From positions 641,211 through 681,311 of the forward strand of contig NW_022985194.1 of assembly GCF_010093535.1 (NCBI RefSeq): a stretch of 40,101 nt of DNA, written 5' to 3'. The stretch comes from Lindgomyces ingoldianus (taxonomy: Eukaryota; Ascomycota; Dothideomycetes; Pleosporales; Lindgomycetaceae). The translations under genes and the position numbers were made by a program. A model generated the notes under the pieces. The model worked only from the letters and a program-made list of their open reading frames with translations. It was not told where the DNA came from and ran no database searches. Positions 10,605 to 20,166 of the stretch are shown one piece after another. Each line of letters starts with the position of its first letter. Position 1 is the stretch's first letter.

Positions 10605-11303
10605 AGTTGCTTCAATATTCCACACGAGTGTCTCAAGGACGAAAACAATGAGATGAAGATATGTAATGAAAAGATGTTCACGAATTTCCGGAAGACAAAT
10701 TCAGTCTTATATAAACATAGGGAATCAATACCGACTTAGATTTCGTGCCTAATGCAAGTCTGCCGAACCAAGGAACCCTTTGGGTTACACACACCACTAC
10801 CAATTTCCAGGGCCTAGTGCAGTAGGTATCCTATCTTCGCCCCCTCTTTGGAGCTGATATCGGAGTAGAAACGCCATCTTCCCTTCATACCCGTAAGTGA
10901 TATCAAGGTCAGCTGGTACAGATCATGCAGTGATAGGATATATGCCCAGCAAGTAATAATGAAGGGGGGTGAAGTAAGTGGAAATCTCCTTCTGTTTCCT
11001 GTCCGAGTGCATATGCACTCTGCAATATGATGATTCAGGATCATGACAGCAAAGTACCCAACCTGTCCACTATCGTGGAAAATGCCAATTGGTGTCATCT
11101 CACCGCCACTCCGAACATGGATGCCTGTTCTCCCAAAGATGTATGGAAGGTAAAAGACAAATATCTGTTCCTTTTATAGGTCTCATCCAACCTCAAAGTC
11201 CATGCAGTTCCTTTGAAGTCTGTACGAAGCCCAAAATCTCAAAGCCAACCTGCCCAACACTGCCCAACTTGTCCATTCTAACCTTAGTCTTAACTTCGCA
11301 ACC
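10605..11303. promoter_or_regulatory. Shared divergent promoter region, dehydrogenase/cyclase
   Basis: These 699 bp separate the start codons of two divergent genes. On the minus strand TATATAAG (10706-10713) lies about 100 bp upstream of the dehydrogenase ATG and is a good TATA box. On the plus side ccttttatagg (about 11170) is a weaker candidate for the cyclase. The start context ACCATGGCC at 11304 is near optimal. I saw no clear transcription-factor operator. Confidence 0.5.
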
Positions 11304-12627
11304 ATGGCCACCGTCCACCAACCAACCATCACTGAAACCGCCGATGGCATAGCCGTCGCAACATGCGTGCCTATCGCCCACGGCTACACCTTCGAACCCG
11401 AAGTGTTCTCAACCAGCAGTAAAGCCATCGCGGGCATGTATCGCGCCCAAGGTCGCTGTCTGTGTCTTGTAGACACCAACGTCTACAAACTCCTCGACAC
11501 TAAGATTGAAGAATACTTCAAACACCACAGCATTCGCGCCGTGGTTCGCTCCGTCGATGTCACCGAAGAGCGCAAAGATCTCGAGAAGCTTTCTGAAGTC
11601 TGTAAGATGTTTGTGGAATATGACTTATTTCGCCGCGAACCAGTGCTTGTTGTTGGCGGGGGTTTGATGACTGATGTTCTGGGGTAAGATTAGCCCCGTA
11701 TTCCTGGTACCTCTCTAAAACCGGTTCAGATTCGCATGCGCCGTCTTTCGGCGCGGAACACCCTATATTCGCGTTCCAACTACCTTGATCGGCCTCATTG
11801 ACGCATCTGTGTCAAACCGTGTCGCCGTAAACTGGAACGGACTCAAGAATCGTCTCGGCGGCTACCATGAGCCCGTGCACACCATCATTGACTACACGTT
11901 TCTCAAGTACCTGCCGGCTGCTGAGATACGCAATGGACTTGCTGAGATCTTGAAGATAACTAGCTGTGTAGATTTGAAGACGTTCAGAGCGGTGCAGGCC
12001 TATGGGCTGGATTTGATTGCAACCAAGTTCTTCCTTACGAATGGGTTCAGGCAGGAACAGGCTGCGCTGAGTAATGAGATTATTCGGGCTGGTGAATTCA
12101 TCTTCTACGCATATGTACTAGAGACGAAAATTACTAACTTTCGAGCAGCCATCATCGACGTCCTTCGGGAGGAAGTTCCCAACTGCCGTGAGGCTAATCT
12201 CGACCGCGTCATGTTCTTCGGGCACACCTGGTCACCGGTTCTTGAACTCGCACCCAAGCCAGTACTCCTCCACGGCCACGCGATTTCCGTAGATATGTGC
12301 TACTCCATCAGCATCTCGCAAGTTCTCGGGCACATTGACGAGGAGCACGCAAACGAGTTCCTCAAAGTCTTCTCCGATCTCGGACTTGCACTTGACCATC
12401 CGGCCTTTACTGAGGAGCTGATGCTGAAGGCGACTGCTTCTACAATTGCGACGCGTGATGGTAAGTTGCGTGCTCCGATTCCGACGGGGAAGCTAGGAGA
12501 GTATGAGATCTTGGCCAATGTGAGCGAGGATGTGCTAAAGAAGGCCTGGGCGCTGCACAAGGAGAGGGTCAAAGAGTTCCCCCGTGAAGGGTTGGGCATT
12601 GACCCGAACACCTCGGTTAGATCTTGA
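11304..12627 (+). CDS. Sugar-phosphate cyclase, C7-cyclitol/desmethyl-deoxygadusol synthase-like
   Basis: Three exons (11304-11683, 11730-12091, 12149-12627) encode 406 residues. Introns are 46 and 57 bp; the second is in frame and has no stop, so naive reading retains 19 extra residues, but its GTGAAT donor, actaac branch site and GCAG acceptor are clear, and removal gives EIIRAAIIDVLREEVPN. The fold is that of dehydroquinate synthase: GGGLMTD and RVPTTLIGLIDASV for NAD binding, and zinc ligands E199, H273 and H289 with the superfamily's 16-residue histidine spacing. GHTWSPVLELAP and the C-terminal HKERVKEFPREGLGI resemble sedoheptulose-7-phosphate cyclases (EEVS or DDGS), not DHQS, which in fungi belongs to the five-domain AROM protein. 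These enzymes cyclise sedoheptulose 7-phosphate. I lean to DDGS but cannot separate it from EEVS by eye. Confidence 0.9.
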
Positions 12628-12944
12628 TAGATACGTACGGATAATTACTGGAGAGGAATGAGATGTGGTCAGGCGAATCAAAGCCTAGGAAACAACAAGT
12701 GAAGCTGTTAGCAGATTGACTAGACACTTTCCTATCTAAAATGGAGCTTTCATTCCTTCACACCTGTTGGCGTCATTGAATTTGCTAGTAAATCAACACG
12801 CTCATGGTCATAGACATGGGGGCGTGTTTGCCATGATTGATACATGCATGAATGCTGATCAACACGCTCATGGTCATAGACATGGGGGCGTGTTTGCCAT
12901 GATTGATACATGCATGAATGCTGATCGACGCCTAGCTACAGACT
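12628..12944. other. Convergent intergenic region
   Basis: These 317 bp separate the stop codons of the cyclase (plus) and the histidine phosphatase (minus) and must hold both polyadenylation regions. About 40% of the stretch is the 66-bp tandem duplication at 12794-12925. No gene is seen. Confidence 0.6.
12794..12925. repeat. Two perfect 66-bp tandem copies
   Basis: The unit, beginning caacacgctcatggtcatag, occurs twice head to tail without any visible difference. It ends 20 bp beyond the histidine phosphatase stop codon. As 66 is a multiple of three the plus frame stays open (QHAHGHRHGG-type peptide), but no gene is implied. The identity of the copies indicates a recent duplication in a 3' UTR. 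Confidence 0.95.
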
Positions 12945-14050
12945 TCACGCCTCCAGGGATATGAGTTCAGACAAGACATGCGGATCGTGCTCCGAGAGCG
13001 AAGCACCTCGCGATTTCCGGCTCCGTGGCGTCTCAACAATATGTGCATCCTGCGCTGTAGACATGGGGGTGAACTCAAACACACGAACCTCACAGTTCAG
13101 ATAGGCAGTTCCTTGCGAAGGTGTCAGACTCCACTATCCATGCTTCTAGGTGATTTGAGATAGAGATAAGGGTAAAGCGTTTACCTCTGACGGGATCATC
13201 ACCTGCCCAGTCCTCGGTCAGATAGTGCAGAAATGCTCCGTGTGTGACGAGAAGAATCTAAAGTTTAACGATTAGCATGCACTTAAGGACTAACTCCTGC
13301 ATCGTACCACCGGTAAGACATCAGCCAGCGTAGCAGATAAAATAGGAAAATCGCTGAGGTCGATGGGTCCCATTGCCCAAGCCGTAGCGCTGTCCTTGGA
13401 AAACTGGCAACGTGTGGTACAGAGCGTTGAGAGAAATTTTGCACTCACATGAGCTTCAGAACGCCGGAATAGCCAGCTCCTTAGGTCAGCGGCACGCTGT
13501 GTAATCTTGGATTTGCAAGGAGCCCAGTATCCGCTCTATGATACACCTGTGAGTGATCCGTGATGCGCCGCACTTGAAAGTCAAAACATGCCTTGACGTT
13601 CCAGCCCTCTTCAACGGCGTCGAAGTTGATCTTGCTCAAATCAAACTGCAGGGAATTGCCAGCAAAGAGCTCAGAAAGATTCTCACTAAGCTCCTGCTTC
13701 GAATGGCCAATGTCGCAGGTGAGGCCGCTCACTTCTTGGGCCTTCGGGATGACTAAATAGGGTACCTCCTTACGTGATAGCGTCGGACCAAAGGTTAGTA
13801 CGGTAGTCTGGATCGCCCGACGGAGAGGCGACGACAAGACGAGGTTGATGGTGTCATGGTAGGCGAATGAGTCTTGCAGTTCCCGACACTGGCGCTTGCC
13901 TTCTTCGGTCAGAGTAGCATCCTTGATGTGAACAGCGTGCTGCCCGCATCAGCATATTCCATGATAGTGGTCAAGGACACGGTCGGGAAATCTCACATTT
14001 ACATTATGTTGGCCTTCTGCATGTCGAACCAGGTAGAGGAGGGGAGCCAT
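12945..14050 (-). CDS. Histidine phosphatase (phosphoglycerate mutase-like) superfamily protein
   Basis: Five exons (14050-13997, 13939-13547, 13496-13449, 13257-13185, 13111-12945) encode 244 residues; introns are 57, 50, 191 and 73 bp, all GT-AG. The start is MAPLLYLVRHAEGQHNVN, with the catalytic RHxxG motif at residues 9-13. SSPLRRAIQT, VEEGWN, RAADLRSWL and VTHGAFLHYLTEDW (second catalytic histidine) follow in the family's order, and the end carries GTAYLNCEVRVFEF. Members remove or move phosphate through a phosphohistidine. The fungal cytosolic family to which this belongs is mostly of unknown substrate. Lying next to a sugar-phosphate cyclase it could dephosphorylate a precursor or product, which is inference. 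The third intron is unusually long for this locus. Confidence 0.88.
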
Positions 14051-14636
14051 GATGCGAGAGGGGATTGTCGGATGTGTGGGGTAAGAGGCGAAGGAATGAC
14101 TCCTACGCCGCTGTGAGCCTTTGTATCAAAACGGCTGCACCGCTATGAACTACTGTACTAGGAAGCCGCTTTCGGCTTCGCGGGAACCTCCACGCTAGTT
14201 CCTTCGAAAGGGAGCAAGGGCCGGCGTTTGACCCAATTGAGCCGTGACTTCGAACCACGCCCCCACGACGAGGGAATAGGAGCTGACGACAAGCTAAGAG
14301 CGTGACCAGTGAGAGTGCTTATGGTGGACTGTTTTTTATCCATTGCGCGGACCTAACTTTTAATAGCCGGCAAAGTTGCCATTTTTGAAGTTGGGTGAAC
14401 ACATGTTGCAGATGCACGATATTGGAAGGTAACCCGAGACTACCCCAAATTCTGGATTTCGACAGAAGCAATATTGCTTACCAATGCTTGTAACATCCAG
14501 AATTTCCCGAGGCTGGGTGTCACGAGCGCTGACATGACATTTCGCGAACGTCAACAAAATAGGATACCAATTCGCACGACCTCAGACCTGCACTACCAAC
14601 CAACTGCGGAAAGGAAGAGAATTTAGCTTCACGAAT
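14051..14636. other. Intergenic region, phosphatase upstream / P450 downstream
   Basis: This contains the promoter of the histidine phosphatase and the 3' flank of the P450, both on the minus strand. A 61-codon minus-strand ORF (14158-14343) has no recognised motif and is not called. Its tail includes the palindrome-like gccgctttcggc. Nothing else is evident. Confidence 0.5.
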
Positions 14637-16263
14637 CTACACCACATCCCTTCTCCAAACTTTGAGCGGCAACTTGACAGGCCACAAATTGAAATATTCC
14701 TCGAATTCCATCTCCCAGTTCGGACCAGGCAGCGCGAATTCGTATCTCTTGACCAGGGTAGCCAAAAAAACCGTTTGCACCACGATGGTGATGTTCCTAC
14801 CAATGCATGCCCTTGTACCCAAGCTGAACGGGATGAAGACAGCACGCATTTCCTTGAGCTTATCTTCACCCCTGATTAGCCATCTCTCTGGCCGGAACGA
14901 CTCGGGGTCTTCAAAAAGGTCCGGGTCGCGATGCGCAGAATACGCTGAGATGGAGACGGTCGTGTTCCTAGGCACCATCTCAGTGTCAACTTTGAGGCCT
15001 TCAGGCGGCGTCTTGCGGAGAAGATCAGTAGCTACGGGTGGCGATAGTCGCATTGATTCATCGATGCAGGCTTTGAGATACTCAAGACTCCTGACTTTCG
15101 ACCAAGGAGCAATATGGTCGGAAGGACTGAGCGCGTTGTCGATCTCCTCGCGCAGTCTGCCCAGTGTTACTGGGTTTTTGACGAGATAATAGAGTGTACT
15201 ACAAAGGGAGATGGCGGGACCATCTCCACCACCATTGACTAGGAATTGTTAAGCCTGCATCTGAAACAGAGTCCTAGGATGAAGGGAACATCATACTCAT
15301 CTGGTCAACTTCGGCAATTCGGTCTTGGTCATTGATGTCTGGATCGTCGCCTCTCCTCCCGACCATCATCGGCTGAAACAGATCATCTAGAACTTCACCA
15401 TTCTTGAATCTCTCCATTCTTTCTCGGGTAATTTCAGTAACTGCCTTTCTCCAGTCGGTGGCTTGTTCCAAATGCTTGGCGTATTTCGTCGACAGTCTCT
15501 TGGCTATACTCTGATACAACCGGAACCTCTGCGTATCCCAGACCAACACTGCTGCCGCCCTCGACCCGGCATGGAGACACTGCACAGCGCTGATTTTCTT
15601 GGTTATTCCATCCGCGTTGGCAATCTCGACCAAGTCATTGCCTGCCTCGAGCCATCGCATATCCTTGCTCATCCCTATCTTGATGACCACTTCAAATGTG
15701 AAGAGGTTACTCCAGTGCATCGCCTCAAAACTCAGCTCGTTTGGGTCCACCTCTTGACCATGCTTTAGTGGGCTTGTACAACGACGGTCCATCTGCGTCA
15801 GCAGATGAGCCATGGACTCCACAATACTCTTCTCCCACTTCTCGCTGTGGCGGGGAGCGTAGGCAGCGGCAACCATGCGGCGGCGTGCTGAATGTTTACT
15901 CTTGTCGCTGATATTAACTAAATGCCTGCCGCCGCCCGAAAGTGAGTCGTATATGGCCGCTTTCGAGCAGGATGACGTGTAGCCGTAAATGTCTTTGGCG
16001 GCTTGTGCTTTCCCGAATGAAAGCCAATTGGGACCAACCCGCACGACAGGATGCTCCTCGTGAGCCTCGTGGAGTCGGCGGGAGTGAATATGTTTATGGC
16101 TTCGGGCAACCTCCCAACAGTACCCAAGATAGGAGATGCCCGACATCCAATTCTGGGTTGGATATTTGCGGAAACCCTTTGGGTCGCGAAGATAGTGCAA
16201 TATGGGTGGTAAGACAATTGAGAGCGTCACAAAAACGAGCAGCGGAGCAAGAAGCCCGATCAT
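14637..16263 (-). CDS. Cytochrome P450 monooxygenase, ER-anchored
   Basis: Two exons (16263-15297, 15238-14637) joined across a 58-bp intron encode 522 residues, a normal microsomal P450 length. The splice restores the I-helix text DQMINGGGDGPAIS. The start at 16263 places a membrane anchor (IGLLAPLLVFVTLSIVLPP) at the very N-terminus with an A at -3; an upstream in-frame ATG at 16356 would add 31 Ser/Thr-rich residues. Also visible are ExxR (E383-R386), FRPERW (437-442) and the heme loop FSLGTRACIG (460-469, Cys467). The I-helix has Gly-Pro in place of the usual Thr pair, which may alter proton delivery. It resembles fungal secondary-metabolism P450s. It is divergent from the transporter; the substrate is unknown and ring hydroxylation of a cyclitol is only an idea. 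Confidence 0.92.
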
Positions 16264-16838
16264 GATTGAGAGTGCTGGAGTGGAAGTGCTCGAAGTAGAG
16301 GAAGTACTGGATAACTTCAAAGAGTCGAACCTAGAACGGGTGTTATCTTTGAGCATCTCACAACCTGGGACTCTTGATATATCCCTCTTGTTGTTATCGT
16401 CTGGCGGTGGGAGTGCCGGTGTCGCTCGGAATTTGCTGCATTGTTGTCGGTATTAGTGATTGATTTGACAGCACTGGTCCCTGGTTGGGAATCAGGCCGA
16501 CACAGTGGATGCTGGAAAATTCCTTAGGTGGGTCCACGGTGAGTCAGGAGAGAAGGAGGATTGTGCGAGATGAGGTGTGTTTTGGGAAACGTCAGCCCCG
16601 GACGTCTCAGCGGCTGGTCGCTTCTCATGTTGGAGAAAGCGGACCCACCACTCAACCGCTATCACGACCATTGTTCGTACTAGGGCCGTGCTCACTCCTT
16701 TTCTTCGGCTTTTTTCCTTCGACGGATGCTGACGGAACGGTAACGGCGCACGGATCGCACCTGTCTGATAAAAACCAGCGAAGTCATGTTTGCACAAGGC
16801 GAGCCAACGAATCGACCAACCTCAACCTCAACCTCGAT
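16264..16838. promoter_or_regulatory. Divergent promoter region, P450/MFS transporter
   Basis: About 575 bp lie between the two start codons. The transporter side has a tctgataaaaacc element (a GATA-type or TATA-like site) about 75 bp upstream of its ATG, and an A/C-rich leader. No repeated operator was found. The arrangement lets both genes be switched on together. Confidence 0.45.
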
Positions 16839-18517
16839 ATGCATGCACTCACCGACTTCAGATGGCCCTCCCAGTACATTGTTTCAAGCATCCTCTGCTC
16901 CTTTGGCGGCTTCCTCTTCGGGTAGGTCTTATATCCGAGACGCAAGCCACGCTAGCTGATAAGTTGCATAGCATGGACACATCGATTATCGGCCCTGTCA
17001 CGGTCATGGATAGGTACATGGCCGACTTTGGTACCGCTTCTGCAACTGTCCATGGCCTGGTCGTCTCCTCGATATTGATCCCTGCAGCCATCTCATCCTT
17101 CTTTGCAGGTCGAGTGGCTGATGCTGTCGGGCGTCCGAAAGGCATTAGCATTGGCGGCCTCATCTTCGGTCTTGGTGCAGCGCTGGAAGCTGGTGCTGTG
17201 CATTTGGCCATGTTTGTTGTGGGTCGAGTGGTCGAAGGCGTCGGCGAAGGCATATTCTTGGGAAATTTGGTCGTGTAAGTCAAGTTACATGTTGAGAGGC
17301 ATCGGTCGAGGAGTCGCCTGACCTTGTGCAGCTACATTTGCGAGATTGCACCACCTCGCCGGCGAGGACCTCTGACATCCGGTCCTCAACTACTGAACAC
17401 TGTTGGCCTTGTTGTGGGCTTCTTTACCTGTTATGGCTCACGTAACATAAACTCGTCACTGGCATGGCGCCTTCCGTTTGCGCTTCTCGCTGCATTTTCC
17501 TTCCTCTTCGCAGCTGTCTCACTGCTTTGGCTTCCCGAGTCCCCAAGATGGCTCGTCCTTTGTCATCGGGAGGCCGAGGCAGCCAGGGCATGGGATGTCC
17601 TCGGAGTGGAGAGCGCAGATCGCGAGAAGTCCCACCATGGACATGAGAATGCAGTTACTGTTGCCGCCAACTTAAACGACTCAACCGAACAACTTGGGAA
17701 CCCAGTAACTTCGCTATCTGCGCCAGTCAAAAACAAGTCTAGCTTACTGGATGCGTTTGCCCCGGATGTTCGGGCTCGGACGATGCTTAGTGTTTTTATC
17801 TTGGGCATGCAGCAGATGAGTGGTATTGATGGAATTCTCTACGTAAGTTCATCATCGTGAGGGGCCAGATCTAAGCTTACCACTCTGCAGTATGCTCCGT
17901 TACTTTTCGAACGAGCCGGACTCACTTCCTCTAGTGCCTCCTTCCTAGCATCAGGTGTATCCGCAATCGTTATTCTCAGTGTCACAATCCCAGCGCTCAT
18001 CTGGGCCGACAAATGGGGTCGCCGTCAGAGTACCATCTATGGTGGACTAGGATTGAGCGTCATCATGTTTCTGATGGGCGGCCTCTATGCAGGTAACGCG
18101 GTGCATGACAGCTATGGTGCCGGCCGATGGGTCGTCGTCGTCTCGATCTATCTCTTTGCGGTTGTCTTCTGTATTTCATGGGCAGTCGGCATCAAAATCT
18201 ACGTTGCTGAAAGCCAGCCACAGCGTACGCGTGCGAGTGCAACTAGTTTGGCCCATGGAAGCAATTGGATCGCCAATTTTCTAGTCGCCCTCACGACGCC
18301 CATACTTCTAGATCGCAGCACTTTTGGCGCATACTTCCTCTTCGGCGGCTGCACTTTGCTTACCGCTGTGGTGTGTCTGATTTGGATGCCAGAGACTAAG
18401 GGCAAATCGTTGGATGAGATTGAGGCGGCATTTTCACATAAAGCGCCCGGAACGAGAACCTTTTTCAGGTCTATTCGAAGACTTCTAAGGGGGTTACAGG
18501 GTGGGAGGGATCAGTGA
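16839..18517 (+). CDS. MFS sugar/polyol transporter (SP family)
   Basis: Four exons (16839-16921, 16972-17274, 17332-17842, 17891-18517) with introns of 50, 57 and 48 bp encode 507 residues. The splices restore GGFLFG-MDTSIIGPVT, LVVYICEIAPPRRRG and GILYYAPLLFERAG. Sugar-porter signatures are present: GRVADAVGR (74-82), PESPRWL (197-203), WADKWGRR in the second half, and PETKGKSLDEIE (from 466). Twelve hydrophobic segments are expected, with a long cytoplasmic loop (roughly 205-265) in the middle. The family moves hexoses, polyols, inositol or quinate by proton symport across the plasma membrane. Next to a cyclase and a P450 it may import a precursor or move a cyclitol; its direction and substrate cannot be read from sequence. 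Confidence 0.93.
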
Positions 18518-19489
18518 GGTTGGCTATCGAGGACGTGTTAGCCTTTGGTCTTACGGAGGACGTGGCCTAGCTCTCATGCAAACGGGAAAGCGGGACATAA
18601 GCGATATCGCTTGGCGTCACAAAACAGTGTATTCTACACTAAAACATGACGTAATAATATACCCAGAAAAATTGTAAATCTAGGAGGTAAAGTGTGATGA
18701 GAAAAAATGATATATTGATGATGAGGATGTCTGGACCTTCGGTCCGGGAGGCTATAAGGTATATATAGATATAAGACGCCAACTTCACGCTTGATAGGCT
18801 AGCTCTGGAGAGGCCTCAGGCTTACACACACCCGCAGCTTCCAATTGGTGTACATTCTGTAGAAGCTCAGTGGTCGGACTAATCCAGTGTATCCCTCCTA
18901 AACCATCGTTTTCCAATGATTTAGTGAAGTCACCCAGAGGTAGGTATGCCTAGCTCATTGCAGATGTCCATCCTGGTGCTTCTTTAGCATATGCATGTGT
19001 GAGGCTTTAAATTTGTGCGGCTTTGCTTCGCGAGACATCGAATTTGCGAGACTTTGAATCTGTGAGACTTTGGATTTGTGAAGCTTGAAGCCTTTTGTGA
19101 GCTTTTCTTATGATCTCTTGTGGGCTTTTCTTTTGTCTGTTGTAAAGTTTCTCACTTTGTATGTGAACGTTGGTGAAGCTTTCCGTTTGTATCCTATATA
19201 ACCCTCTTTGAACATTGCACTCTCTGCCTAATCTCCCTTAAGCCACCTGAGTGCTTAGAAATTTTTCAAAATGTAGTTGTGAAACCCAGTTCTCGGGTCG
19301 CTGTCGAGGCAGTAGATTGTTCGGCACAGTACGATTTGCATCTTTCCATTCCTGCATTCAATTCTCTAAAAAAGATTTTTTCCAGTTTCACCTTCAGCAA
19401 GAATGGCATATATGCCACCTAGTTGCATAAAATTAGGCTAACGTTTTAGCATCAACTAAGTGGTGACTCACCGTATTCAGGCCTCGGAG
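18518..19489. other. Gene-free stretch with degenerate repeats
   Basis: The transporter 3' flank comes first (likely polyadenylation near the aataatatac at 18653). A small hairpin ggacc-ttc-ggtcc (about 18734) and a TATA-rich patch (18760-18775) follow. A degenerate 16-18-bp repeat occupies about 18997-19100, and a TATA box with CT-rich leader (19195-19260) leads to a CAAAATG directly followed by TAG, so it looks like the promoter of a lost gene. No ORF is supported. Confidence 0.5.
18997..19100. repeat. Degenerate tandem repeat, about 17-bp unit
   Basis: Roughly six units resemble gtgagactttgaatttg (gtgaggctttaaattt, gcgagacatcgaattt, gtgagactttggattt and others). Divergence between units is high, so the array is old. 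No function is apparent. Confidence 0.55.
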
Positions 19490-20166
19490 CTAATCTAAAC
19501 TGATGTTTGTGTATGAGCGGTTCTCTTCTGAACTCTGCATCCGAAAGCTAGTGCTGAACACCATATCACCTATGATATCTAAAGTCAAGTGTACAACGAG
19601 CTCCGATAGGTTACAAGGACGCGCACAAGCTATATCCGCGTTTAGTGCTTCTGGTAAGCTGTCTGAGCCGAGAACAGACGGCGACCGATGCGTTTTCAGG
19701 ATCTTGCAAAAGCCGCGCGTATTCCTAAGCACAATTTCTTCCATGTCTCTACTCGCACTATCTGAGAACGCATTTGGAGAATTCCCCTCCGTTGGGAGTG
19801 GGTTTTATGATCTAATATTGTCGCGGTACTTGGAGCGCCAAACAATTATTCCCAGATCATGTACCAGTCTGCTTTCCAGGTATTCGCTCCAGGGCTATAG
19901 ATGGGTTGGGAGCAAAGCGAACAACTGGGCCATATTGTTGGTGCATGGGATAGAGCTGAGACGGGCCATCACCTTCCCATGAATTGTAGACGTTGGACCA
20001 GTCCGTCACCGCCGAAAGACAGGGCCCAGGATACTTGGACAAGGGGTGGAGCCTCAGTCGGTAGAGGATCAGGAAACTGGGCTGCAAACGTCAGCTTGTG
20101 CATCAGTGACTAGTAGAAGGGTATCACTACGTAGGAGACGATTAATATCGCAATAGAGGCTAGCAT
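19490..20166 (-). pseudogene. Truncated cytochrome P450 pseudogene
   Basis: Minus-strand P450 N-terminal half. A membrane anchor (MLASIAILIVSY) is followed by a normal intron (20113 down to about 20064, ctgac branch and GCAG acceptor) and then by YRLRLHPLSKYPGP, DWSNVYNSWEGDGP and YGPVVRFAPNPSI. A second apparent intron leads into a TH-QRRGIL block. There the frame shifts by one base before NAFSDSASRDMEEIVLRNTR, and the text continues to LVVHLTLDIIGDMVFSTSF. Around 25 residues are missing in the middle. The I-helix, ExxR and heme loop are absent downstream, so it cannot be active. It is unrelated in detail to the intact P450 at 14637 and may be a relic of another metabolic cluster. Confidence 0.78.

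Noticed and set aside
12767..12964. His-rich plus-strand ORF over the 66-bp tandem repeat
   Set aside because: It starts at a non-ATG codon, stays open only because 66 is a multiple of three, and overlaps the 3' UTR and last codons of the phosphatase.
14195..14275. Minus-strand tRNA T-arm look-alike (cgtggttcgaagtcacg)
   Set aside because: The stem and TTCGAAG loop fit, but no acceptor stem, anticodon arm or D arm could be found at the right spacing upstream.
16264..16356. Longer P450 start at 16356
   Set aside because: It adds a Ser/Thr-rich 31-residue stretch before the membrane anchor, which is atypical; the ATG at 16263 gives the normal N-terminal anchor and length.
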